A stretch of 64,000 nucleotides of DNA, taken from the NCBI GenBank assembly GCA_004352715.1, contig SCFE01000030.1, positions 924,161 through 988,160 on the forward strand. The letters run 5' to 3'. This DNA is from Hofstenia miamia (lineage: Eukaryota > Xenacoelomorpha > Acoela). The translations under genes and the position numbers were made by a program. Positions within the stretch are counted from its first letter, which is position 1. The number at the start of each line of letters is the position of its first letter. Shown in pieces: positions 58,401-64,000 of this stretch. The notes beneath the pieces are model-generated. The model saw only the letters and a program-made list of their open reading frames with translations. It did no database searches and was not told the origin of the DNA.

Positions 58401-59567
58401 GACTTTTGCGGTTTGCGATTAGTCAAATTTTGTGATTCTATAAGAAAATCCGAACATTGACTTTAAATATCATTGTACATTTCAGCGTAACTATCATTAA
58501 TAAATACACAATATAATTAAGATAGTGCCGAATTCTCAGAGTTTCCTTAAAGTGATTTCATTGAAGGCAGCTATTTCAATTACAAATAATTATATAAAAT
58601 TACCTTAAAGATTGTAACGTGCAAATTCTCTCCCATGCACTTGTTTATGAATGATCAATTAAATACATATTCACAACGCTTCGGTGCTTTGTATATAATA
58701 TCGTCATATCGATGCACATTATATGCAGCGCAGTTTGCGCAATTGCTATTCAGACTAACATTGTGGCACCCACTTAATGAATTTGAAAATGGATTAAATA
58801 CACTTTGTGTTGAGTAAATGATATCGGGAGTTGAAAACCTGAAAAAAGCAGAAATTTTTTATTAATGCTATCATTTTCAGAGGAACGTAAATAAGAAAGT
58901 TTACAGTGAAGAGAAATCACTTAAAAAAATGTCGCTATAAACATTAAATATGTAAAAATGAAAATTAGCAAATGCAAAATTACGTCTATTCAAAAAGCAG
59001 TCATTACATGTATTAAATATACGTAATGACAGCATGCATTAAATTGGTACTGAAGAGATACAATAATATAAATAACTTAGAGATTCAAACTGAAAATATT
59101 TAAAAAATATAAGTAAATCATAAATTGTTTCTCATATAAATTTGTGAATACAGTTTTATCATTGCTTATTGATATGATCGTTGTGTCACATACCACGGTT
59201 ATAATTAAATTGATTTAAGATTAAGAATTTTTTTAACAAACCTGTCTTTGCCGTTGAAACCTTGCAGCCATTGCATCTTCAGCGGACCTCTTTCGCCCAA
59301 TACGCCGATCTCGAAATATATTGGATTTTTTACGACTATTATATTCAGGTAACAGTGTCTGTAATCTCTAAAATAAATTTTTAAATCTTATTAAATGCAT
59401 ATTGTTTTTACTGTTTGCATGGATTTCACTCGCGCTGTTTCTCTTTTAACTGGTTTACTATGCGGTTGTGCCGCTCCCTTTCGTTTTAGGTTACTGTAAA
59501 TTTGGTCGAAAGGGTTTACTTTCTTCTGAGCAGCAATATGTGAAATGTGAGGACGCCTTTTAGCCAT
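44314..59567 (-). CDS. NOP14: NOP14 nucleolar protein, 16 recognised exons
   Basis: NOP14 acts in the nucleolus in the small-subunit processome, for 18S rRNA maturation and 40S assembly, working with NOC4 and EMG1/NEP1 (family knowledge). Sixteen minus-strand exons join in frame: 59567-59412, 59367-59242, 58313-58158, 56687-56532, 56485-56345, 56211-56141, 56100-56033, 55495-55274, 54754-54621, 51624-51370, 48396-48327, 48149-48011, 47968-47821, 45566-45487, 45453-45301 and 44416-44314, about 725 residues. Landmarks are LQTLLPEYNSRKKSNIFRD, EELTHLGQTLADYE, HISADALTH, RPAPLKMFEPRF, GAIKEIKKDSQFL and a basic end, KRKFRLK. Human NOP14 is about 857 residues; the gly-rich linker is absent here. 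Roughly 20 residues are missing between exons 10 and 11. A splice-acceptor-like TTGTTTTAG lies five bases before the ATG. Confidence 0.92.
45301..45453 (-). CDS. NOP14: NOP14 exon 15
   Basis: 153 bases between CATTACAG and AAAAA|GTATGT. It encodes RQLKRKLHSEMRGAIKEIKK then DSQFLQSVKLKEE, matching the family's HK.KRE.KGA.REIRKD..FL......E. Confidence 0.95.
45487..45566 (-). CDS. NOP14: NOP14 exon 14
   Basis: 80 bases between TATTTGCAG and GAAAT|GTAAAC. It encodes MKTISRPAPLKMFEPRFEE, the highly conserved (K)P.PLK.F.PRL/F motif before the C-terminal basic domain. Confidence 0.92.
45858..47665 (+). mobile_element. piggyBac element relic with both ends, internally deleted
   Basis: TTAA at 45858-45861 is followed by TCCATTCGTGACC. 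TTAA at 47662-47665 is preceded by GGTCACGAAGGGG, whose reverse complement CCCCTTCGTGACC pairs with the left end at 11 of 13 bases. TTAA targets define piggyBac. The interior (46370-47310, plus strand) keeps an acidic N-terminal piece (DGNLTD, stop, ETDDETLDIP), then MCRKLADEGMRCTGIIQMNG and VTVCQWVDSRPVAIAKNHD from after the catalytic core, and a C-terminal Cys-rich finger (CKQCKKNKTKACEQCGALLH). The DDE core is deleted and frames are broken. It fills most of NOP14 intron 13, opposite to the gene. Confidence 0.88.
46682..47313 (+). pseudogene. piggyBac transposase C-terminal remnant
   Basis: The segment after the catalytic core of DDE_Tnp_1_7 proteins: a continuous 157-codon frame to 47155 starts in the LAEKG.R.TGTIR.NR block and holds the SYE-VTVCQWVD strand; NFNDDIGDD is a worn form of YN..MGGVD. 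The last part shifts frame, and 47074-47313 carries the cysteine-rich C-terminal domain with CKQC, CEQC and a His. It is inactive because the catalytic Asp residues are missing. Confidence 0.82.
47821..47968 (-). CDS. NOP14: NOP14 exon 13
   Basis: 148 bases between CTGTTTAG and AAG|GTATTT. It encodes CTLCQKCLEIYTNLSACYVL and continues to PISDATPPLLK, matching the family's LALLKRCVLMYGSLPSF...PL. Phases fit exons 12 and 14. Confidence 0.75.
48011..48149 (-). CDS. NOP14: NOP14 exon 12
   Basis: 139 bases between TTGTTTAG and CCAG|GTAATG. It encodes RSSWFEKHYSRLQGSLSDAL and then SPLHIDDDPSMLDVYELILS. This falls in the weakly conserved loop between the helical repeats. It is supported by phase with both neighbours and good splice sites more than by similarity. 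Confidence 0.7.
48327..48396 (-). CDS. NOP14: NOP14 exon 11
   Basis: 70 bases between TTGTGTAG and TTA|GTAAAT. It encodes GAILQLALPATLAVVEGFL, which aligns without gaps to the family segment ALSQRFIPELINFLLGIL. The preceding about 20 family residues are not seen, so a small exon upstream of it may be missing. Confidence 0.65.
48527..48552. repeat. (TA)13 microsatellite
   Basis: A perfect dinucleotide run in NOP14 intron 10. Confidence 0.95.
49040..49263 (-). pseudogene. Tc1-like transposase fragment in NOP14 intron 10
   Basis: The minus strand encodes QRLEFCKTFVDCTMEQWKLV, then LFSDESTFQKF and ARRPP. This is the Tc1-family block with the first catalytic Asp (VLFSDES.F) and the following R.P motif. 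Neither the DNA-binding half nor the later catalytic residues are present. Same strand as NOP14, but with no splice relation to it. Confidence 0.8.
49418..49454. repeat. (TA)n microsatellite, about 37 bp
   Basis: A TA run directly beside the 3' limit of the GIY-YIG fragment, possibly grown from the element's tail. Confidence 0.95.
49455..49643 (-). pseudogene. GIY-YIG endonuclease fragment of a Penelope-like element
   Basis: The minus strand encodes VYRYACDDYCDKSYIGETKR followed by HVGIRSNEH, a stop, and then RGHLNSEIFTHHH and FKILLRTEY. The pattern VY...C..C...YIGETKR....R...EH and a later H..H is the GIY-YIG nuclease domain that ends the protein of Penelope-like retroelements. The reverse transcriptase part was not found upstream, and one stop interrupts the domain, so it is a dead 3' fragment. 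Confidence 0.72.
50041..50388. mobile_element. hAT-type MITE, 348 bp, perfect target duplication
   Basis: CCCTCGAG flanks both sides exactly (50033-50040 and 50389-50396). The ends are CACTGGCGTAGCTAC and, reverse-complemented, CAGGAGCGTAGAC, each followed inward by a G-run (C-run on the right). The interior is AT-rich with an AT microsatellite at 50264-50283 and is non-coding. It sits in NOP14 intron 10. It is of the same broad type as 721-901 but a different length. Confidence 0.88.
50264..50283. repeat. (TA)10 microsatellite
   Basis: A perfect dinucleotide run inside the hAT-type MITE. Confidence 0.9.
51370..51624 (-). CDS. NOP14: NOP14 exon 10
   Basis: 85 codons in one open frame between CATTTAG and CAA|GTATCT. 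It encodes RLFSHLITYICS, then ARDAILAVLESATA, FLLFISIYPIESKFLHSVMS and SHILSQNILQ, matching the family's LFGFLLEYV..., ...LYHLCQ.FP... and P.SDFWHPV.TPAL..LSQLL. The frame stays open for 18 more codons after the chosen donor, so the exact 3' limit is uncertain. Confidence 0.85.
52073..54448 (+). mobile_element. piggyBac element relic in NOP14 intron 9
   Basis: The plus strand carries a decayed piggyBac transposase in order: an acidic N-terminal part (52380-52470), GRDGTFWKF (52495), LTIDELNEFLGL (52665), then after a divergent stretch MDPLIFHETTCRNKYFIILK and LLRFDDE (53065-53150), FDKFSPIRDLWMHVIDNCQK (53168), FPDGFVTIDEQLFS (53235, with the first catalytic Asp), AEPYTDKDEQSQLPLGEH and TTDNLFTS (53384-53510, with the second Asp), and finally STKCASRR and FNIFELLHN (53785-53835). 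There are many stops and frameshifts. Candidate ends are TTAACC at 52073 and GGTTAA ending near 54448, but they are less clear than in the 45858 element. Confidence 0.78.
54621..54754 (-). CDS. NOP14: NOP14 exon 9
   Basis: 134 bases. It encodes VPIYFEAFATTFQSLSDVEQ and ends GNKPDLL, matching the start of the conserved helical half (LPYTF..P.SYEEL......H.S....N...L..L). Donor TTG|GTAAGT. A piggyBac relic of the opposite strand lies in the following intron. Confidence 0.85.
55274..55495 (-). CDS. NOP14: NOP14 exon 8
   Basis: 222 bases with a Ser/Asp/Glu-rich low-complexity stretch (for example NEYSGSEYSMSSNDESVSS) between basic ends. It corresponds to the poorly conserved acidic, Ser-rich linker in the middle of NOP14. 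Phase joins exons 7 and 9. Confidence 0.8.
56033..56100 (-). CDS. NOP14: NOP14 exon 7
   Basis: 68 bases. It completes the split Met codon and encodes KKKIINKTKISYDIDGNFID, in the place of the family's LS(Y/F)..GK. segment. Donor GAAA|GTAAGT. Confidence 0.8.
56141..56211 (-). CDS. NOP14: NOP14 exon 6
   Basis: 71 bases, 23 codons plus two bases. It encodes ARMELEADEPIESNHISADA followed by LTH, matching the family RM.G.D.......H.SADDL. Donor CACAT|GTAAGA. Confidence 0.88.
56345..56485 (-). CDS. NOP14: NOP14 exon 5
   Basis: 47 codons between TTCTAG and AAG|GTGAGA. It encodes HEDILKHNREMKTYTSLVVD and RAVASDPLKSQAEIAHVE, the D.YD..VREL..E....PS.R.K.E.E.A..E region. Confidence 0.85.
56532..56687 (-). 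CDS. NOP14: NOP14 exon 4
   Basis: 52 codons between TTCCAG and AAG|GTAGCT. It encodes PRTQKEVLADIIARSKLEKL and ends DEDWKSVASSLISADK, the family's (K)S.KE...E.IA.SK..K block and D.DW block. A non-autonomous hAT-type element lies in the intron before it. Confidence 0.9.
56928..57648. mobile_element. hAT-type non-autonomous element with CCCGT/GGGTAC arrays
   Basis: The flanks TATATTAG (56920-56927) and TACATTAG (57649-57656) match at 7 of 8 bases. The left end (AGCTGAACAGGTACGGG) carries repeated GTACCCGTAC-type words to about 56980. The right end carries CGGGTT/CGGGT words from 57570 to 57610 and ends in CCCACACAACCC. The middle is AT-rich and non-coding. It lies in NOP14 intron 3. Assignment rests on the target length and layout; the inverted repeat match is weak. 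Confidence 0.5.
58158..58313 (-). CDS. NOP14: NOP14 exon 3
   Basis: 52 codons between TTTAG and AAG|GTTTTT. It encodes FTLPDEELTHLGQTLADYER and an acidic tail (DSDPAEDENNEEAEE), matching the family's L.DEELTHYGQSL..IE and following acidic segment. Confidence 0.9.
59242..59367 (-). CDS. NOP14: NOP14 exon 2
   Basis: 42 codons between TTTTAG and CAG|GTTTGT. It encodes RLQTLLPEYNSRKKSNIFRD then RRIG, the strongest N-terminal signature of the family (RTQTLLKEY..R.K.N.F.D.R.G), ending in AARFQRQRQ. Confidence 0.92.
59412..59567 (-). CDS. NOP14: NOP14 exon 1
   Basis: 52 codons from ATG (MAKRRPHISHIAAQKKVNPF). KVNPF corresponds to the conserved SNPFEVKVN start region. Donor ACA|GTAAAA, phase 0. The start was chosen because it is the first ATG, fits the family's MAK start, and follows in-frame stops. 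Confidence 0.85.
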
Positions 59568-59579
59568 AAAACCTAAAAC

Positions 59580-60142
59580 AATATAAAAACATATAATTTT
59601 TTCAACTTAAACAGTATTTAATGCCGATAAAAATATACTATAAAATGTAGGGAATGCAAAAATGGTTTTGAAAAATTGGTTATGCAAGTTTTATGAATCT
59701 TTTATAATTCGAGCATCAGGTCACCTTACAAATTAGTCAAATTAGAAGTTGTTGATACATTTATTTTAAAATTGAAATTGAATCACAGCCATCTGCTGCT
59801 TGGAGATCGCCCGTTGAACGAATCCGGTATCAATAAATTAATTGTTGAGATTGAAATCCATAAGCAAAGCGATTTTAAGGCAAGCTCACGAATCGTTAAA
59901 TTTAACCGCAACATGAACTGATTCAGTTTTCATAGACAAGCCGCCCTTGGTGATGGCAACAGGATGACGTAAAATGGCCTACTATGTTTCCATCAATGAC
60001 CACATGCACTTTTGTTTAAAATTTTCAAAATAATCGTTAATATCTCAGTGAATAATATTTGGATAAACTTGAAAATAATACGTTTATGGATTGTAAATTA
60101 AATTTTACATCTAGAAGAGTTCCTTAGAATTATTTGAGACTA
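59580..60142. other. presumed NOP14 upstream region
   Basis: No recognisable exon or element. On the transcribed (minus) strand this is immediately 5' of the NOP14 ATG, so promoter or 5' untranslated sequence should lie here or further upstream. No TATA motif can be singled out in such AT-rich DNA. Confidence 0.4.
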
Positions 60143-60343
60143 CTATGGTTTTCTATATATTTTTCTTTTAGTAATCCTATACTTCCGTAAAAAAAAGCTA
60201 ATCGTATTTTGCACTATACAGACCATTTGCATTGCTCTTTCCCGGTAGCTAAATAAAGCCTGTATGAATTTTTTTCGTTTCTTTGAAAATTCACTAGCTA
60301 GTGCCGACGTTCTACGTTTTCTCCCATTAGATGACATTTGCAT
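60143..60343 (-). other. candidate exon, unknown basic protein
   Basis: The minus strand has ATG at 60343 followed by MQMSSNGRKRRTSALASEFS and KKRKKFIQALFSYRERAMQM, richer in Lys/Arg and in GC than nearby frames, then a possible donor ATG|GTCTGT. The region after that is AT-rich and looks intronic. It is about 0.6 kb upstream of NOP14 on the same strand. No family was recognised. It could be the first exon of a small gene, an alternative 5' exon, or chance. Confidence 0.25.
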
Positions 60344-60533
60344 TGAGCGTGACTAATTTTGCAATACTAAAACATGTATTAACAAGTAACGAGAGCATCA
60401 AATGAGGGCCGAATTTTTATTTTGTGTGTTGCTACAAAAGCCCACGAATTGGAGGCAAGCTACGCTAAGTGCATATCAAATCACACTGAGTGTACAAATT
60501 TACCCGTTTTAAACGAACAAAACGCGACTTATT

Positions 60534-60535
<2 letters not shown>

Positions 60536-60576
<41 letters not shown>
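60536..60576. repeat. (TA)20 microsatellite
   Basis: A long, uninterrupted TA run, about 41 bp. Confidence 0.97.
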
Positions 60577-60581
<5 letters not shown>

Positions 60582-61286
60582 CACTTAAAAATATGCAGAA
60601 GTGGTCTAAAGGCTCCACAAATATCAATTCAATATCTTGAAAATGGACTGAAATATAAATTAAAATTCTAGATATAATCTAAAATTGGGAAAGCTTTGAT
60701 GTGCCTCATGTTTTTGGAAGAATTTGAAATTCCTGAAGTATTTCATGCATTTTCAGCCAATGCCTGTCTCCTATATACTACTTTGGAGCCACTATTCTCT
60801 ATTACTATTATGAATGGTATCTAAATTGGAATTTTTTTGCCTAAATTAATTTAGTTTTTGGACTTAATATCAGTTTATAATTTATTGAGCCGCTTCCAAG
60901 GCAGTTACTAATTATTAACAATGAAATTTTCAGTGGAAGAATCACTTGATTGAAAAATTGGTGCTGGGGTGCAAAGTATCACATACATAGAAGAAATATG
61001 AAGTAATTAATAGAATAATCATTTTGCGAAAGTGATTTATTAATGGACAACTAAACCGCAGCAATGAGTCATTATTTATTAATTTAATTTTAATTGTGTA
61101 TAAATTTTGCAAGTAATTTGATCTCTTAATATTGCCTCTTATTTTGTTACCATGTTCTCGAATTTAGATTTTTTAGGTTCTAGCAGTGAACCTTGGCATG
61201 ATGTGGAAATGGAAATGTCAAATCAGTTATTTGGTAATCAGTTTCGTTAGATAATGCAAAATGGAAGTTCATTGTTATTGTATATA
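60577..61286. other. gene-free AT-rich DNA
   Basis: No recognisable feature was found between the TA repeat and the mariner-like element. Confidence 0.5.
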
Positions 61287-62515
61287 CAGGGTGCGGAATA
61301 TATAATGCCCCAGTTTTGAATTGCGCGTGCAGGGGCTGTGGTAGTGATGGTAAGATAAGCGTGGTCTTGTTGTGAGCATCAAGCCCCGCTGTTTTCATTA
61401 TTAGCCCGGTTTTTTTTTGAGCATCGCGGTTTTTTGAAAATAACCGTTCTGAAATTTTCACCCAGCGCACCTTCAGCCTGCACTTCAACGTTCCACGTCA
61501 CGGTCCCATTCTTGATGGCAAGGCAAGGTTTCGGTTAAAGCATTAGAAGAAACTGGTTCCATAGAAGACCTAGCAGTGTTGGAAGACGAAGAACTGTACA
61601 AACAACAGAAAATCTGGCCCTAGTTAGAGCAACTGTCAAAAGTTCACCGAGACACTCTGCTCGGAATCATTCACTTGCATTATCCATATCTGAGAGATCT
61701 AGGCGGATACTGCGCTAAATCCATACAAAATAATGATTGTTCAAAAATTAAAGCACACTGATTTTGAATTGCGCAAGAATTGCTGCCAAGAAATGTTGAA
61801 CAAAATATCCGAACAGTCAACATTTTTCAGCAGTGATGAGGCCCACTTCCACTATTGTGGATCTGTGAATAAACAAAAACTTTGGTATTGGGTGAAAAAC
61901 AATCCAAAAGAACCTCACCAGAGACCTCTCCATTCTCTCAAAGTTACGGTTTGGTACACAGTGTCCAAATTTGGGATAATTGGACCTTATTTCTTCGACG
62001 AAAATGGAAGATTTGTCAACTCTCGACGTTATCTTGCAATGTTGAAAAATTTTTTCGAACCGAAATTGGAAGAATTGAGTGGAGACGAATCTGGGAAACA
62101 GCTGGTTCCACCAAGATGGAGCAACAGCTCATACTGCTCAAGTTACATTGGCCAAATAGCGACAGATGTTTCCAGCTCGCATCGTCTCTCTGAGGGGTGA
62201 TATCGTGTGGCCTCACGCTCGCCCGATCTAAGCATTTGCGACTACTTCCTGTGGGGATATCTGAAGGAGAAAGTGTTTGGGAAATCTGTGCAATACACTT
62301 TGAAGTTTGCCGAAGAGCAGCGAAATACTTCAGATGTGGCCTTCAACAATGCTTCGCTTCAGATGGCCACTATATTCCTAATACAATCTTCAAAAATTGA
62401 TCATACAAATGGCAATGTATACTGACTCAAATAAAAAAATAAAAAATTAAGAGACTATTGTTTTACTTTTCCTAAAAGCCTTTCAAAAATGGGGCATTAT
62501 ATATGTCGCACCCTG
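61287..62515 (+). mobile_element. mariner-like transposon, 1229 bp, complete ends
   Basis: The terminal inverted repeats 61287-61312 and 62490-62515 (CAGGGTGCG..ATATATAATGCCCCA) match at 24 of 26 bases. TA lies on each side (61285-61286, 62516-62517), the target site of the Tc1/mariner superfamily. Length is typical of mariner. The interior encodes a transposase broken by several frameshifts. High similarity of the ends suggests a fairly recent arrival compared with the Tc1 relics elsewhere in the window. Confidence 0.92.
61450..62420 (+). pseudogene. mariner/Tc1-superfamily transposase, frameshifted
   Basis: N-terminal helix-turn-helix pieces appear in changing frames: QRTFSLHFNVPRHGPILDGK (about 61460), EETGSIEDLAV (about 61545), RRRTVQTTENLALVRATVKS (about 61580) and SISERSRRILR (about 61685). 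From 61733 one frame runs through KLKHTDFELRKNCCQEMLNK, then FFSSDEAHFHYCG with the first catalytic Asp, and GPYFFDENG. A frameshift precedes FHQDGATAHTAQVTLAN (second Asp, about 62105), and another precedes SRSPDLSICDYFLWGYLKEK (third acidic residue, about 62215). All catalytic blocks are recognisable, so the damage is limited to indels and point changes. The protein cannot be made intact. Confidence 0.88.
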
Positions 62516-62517
62516 TA

Positions 62518-63230
62518 TAAAGTTTCTTTTCATTTAGAATAATTTACCATCTTAAAGCAGAATAAAGCTGTTCGCGTTTTAGTTTTATATAAAGTCATAC
62601 ATGCAAAATCAATAAAAATATTAATAAGTTAGTTAATTGATCTAAAGTTTAAAAATACATTTTAAGTCTAATTTCTTAAATTTATTTCAATTAGTTATTA
62701 CATGTTATTGAAAGAATTTTGCAATGATAATTATCAAAATTTCCCTATTATTCAACCTTCATCATGTTGGGTTTACTTGATGTTTTGCATTAAATTTCAA
62801 ATTATTCTGTTCTTTTTGAATGGCTTCGGAATCGTGGCTTAACAGGCTTATTGCATTGGATTGCATTTTGTATTGGCTGCGGTACTCCTATGAGAATTCA
62901 AGATGGTGTGATGATTCTATTTTTCGTCGCTTAACTCTATCCCTCAAAGCAGATTTTACAGTTGATTCCTCACAGTTGGGTGTAGCACACCCAGATACAC
63001 TCATTGAGGAAAATTATTGTTGTGTAGGAAAATGATATATTTTTTATGCCTATAGCGTCAAAATTGACTTTGCAGTAACCTCCTGAAATTATGATATACC
63101 TATGTTAAAATTGATTTGCTCTAGACAGGTCAATGACATATTAGATTTCAAAGGAAGTTCTAATCTCTTGTTTACATTGAAATGCTATTAAAGCGTATAT
63201 TTTTATCATTTGCATTTATTCGACATGACA
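62518..63230. other. spacer between mariner and piggyBac sequences
   Basis: No recognised gene. The left end of the downstream piggyBac element should lie somewhere here, but no TTAA with a clear inverted-repeat partner can be assigned, since the right end is outside the window. Confidence 0.4.
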
Positions 63231-64000
63231 GAGGAATGTCTTTGACAAAAGAGATAGTCAGCATAGTGAAGAGGGTGATATTTCTGATGATGAAGACTGG
63301 CAGCTAATTTGGAAGAACTAAATAACTCTCATTCCTGTGAATCCGATTCTGTTTCTGAGACAACTTTCGTGAACTTATCTCCTGTCCAGTTAAATATTGA
63401 GCAACCGATTAAATCTGACCACGCCACTACCTCAGATGAGACTGACATTGGAAATAATGATATTCGTGCCAACTCATTCCAGAGTGTATTTGGAAAAGAC
63501 GGAGTGGACTTTAACACCCTTTCCTGAATACCGGCCTTCCCCAAAATTGCCTACTACTTCCCATAAACAGAGTGCCAAATACTAATCATATCAATCAAAC
63601 TAGTGATACAATCCTTCTTTTCATCGATGATCGCATGATAGACACTATTGTCTCATTCACTAATGCTGAAGATTTTCGTGAGAAGGAGACGGTATGGAGA
63701 CGGATAGACTACATGAAAATTAAAGCATTGATCGGCTGCCTTATTCACGCTGGCAGCATGCGCCAGAACAACCTTTCCCTAGATATCCTTTTCAACGTTG
63801 TTGAGGGCAATGCACTCCTTCGGCCTGCATTTTCGCACAACCGGTTTAGCCAGCTGTTAAACCATCTACGCTTTGACAACAAAGAAACGCGTTCTGTTAA
63901 ACGATCAAAGGACAAATTTGCTCCCGTTCGAGATCTTTGGGATAAATATCGAAGGAACTTGCTAAAGTACTATCATCCCGGGGCAAACCTTACAGTGGAC
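63231..64000 (+). pseudogene. piggyBac transposase, N-terminal half, cut by window end
   Basis: An acidic, Ser-rich N-terminus is read first (63231-63300 EEGDISDDEDW; 63309-63527 with SDETDIGNND), then a frameshift to a frame with WTLTPFPEYRPSPKLP (63510-63560), the W...P.......... linker of the family. From about 63569 one frame stays open to the end of the window: FIDDRMIDTIVSFTNAE, MKIKALIGCLIHAG, FSHNRFSQLLNHLRFDNKET, DKFAPVRDLWDKY and PGANLTVD, the last residue being the first catalytic Asp of the DDE domain. The long clean frame suggests this copy is younger than those at 45858 and 52073. The rest lies beyond 64000. Confidence 0.85.

Noticed and set aside
1-64000. CRISPR arrays, tRNA and rRNA genes
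   Set aside because: I looked for regularly spaced repeats, cloverleaf-forming segments and rRNA-like conserved blocks and found none; CRISPR is not expected in an animal genome.

Overview
This is an AT-rich stretch of an animal (metazoan) nuclear genome. The evidence is a split gene with 16 recognisable short coding exons and GT..AG introns, many decayed transposons of animal-type families, (AT)n microsatellites, and long gene-free DNA. I see no operons or bacterial features. The sequence does not let me name the species; an invertebrate is likely.

The one host gene I can establish is NOP14, a nucleolar small-subunit (40S) ribosome biogenesis factor. It lies on the minus strand from the ATG at 59567 to the stop at 44314. 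I reconstructed 16 exons whose reading phases join in one frame, giving about 725 residues. The product aligns along its length with animal NOP14. About 20 residues expected between exons 10 and 11 were not found, so one small exon is probably missing from the model. The introns hold a piggyBac relic with both ends preserved (45858-47665), a second piggyBac relic (about 52073-54448), a Penelope GIY-YIG fragment, a Tc1-like fragment and two hAT-type non-autonomous elements.

Region by region. 1-36000 has no gene I can support. It holds short elements, mostly hAT-type with 8-bp target duplications (721, 1045, 8138, 17032, 18147, 18744, 27832, 28847), plus Tc1/mariner relics (11900, 23668, 30850) and an element with a perfect 43-bp inverted repeat (10171/10725). 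31400-44000 is a graveyard of non-LTR retrotransposons. It includes an assembly-like 617-bp duplication joined by one N, an SGNH/esterase-type ORF interrupted by 301 N, a hAT transposase C-terminal relic, and head-on copies of one reverse transcriptase family. 44314-59567 is NOP14. 59600-64000 holds one uncharacterised candidate exon, a 1229-bp mariner-like element with near-identical ends, and the 5' half of a piggyBac transposase that runs off the window.

I found no evidence for a new multi-gene system. The most unusual pattern is a set of distinct hAT-type short elements, several of which carry arrays of a different short GC-rich word near their ends (GAGCC, GTGCC, GGCCG, CCCGT).
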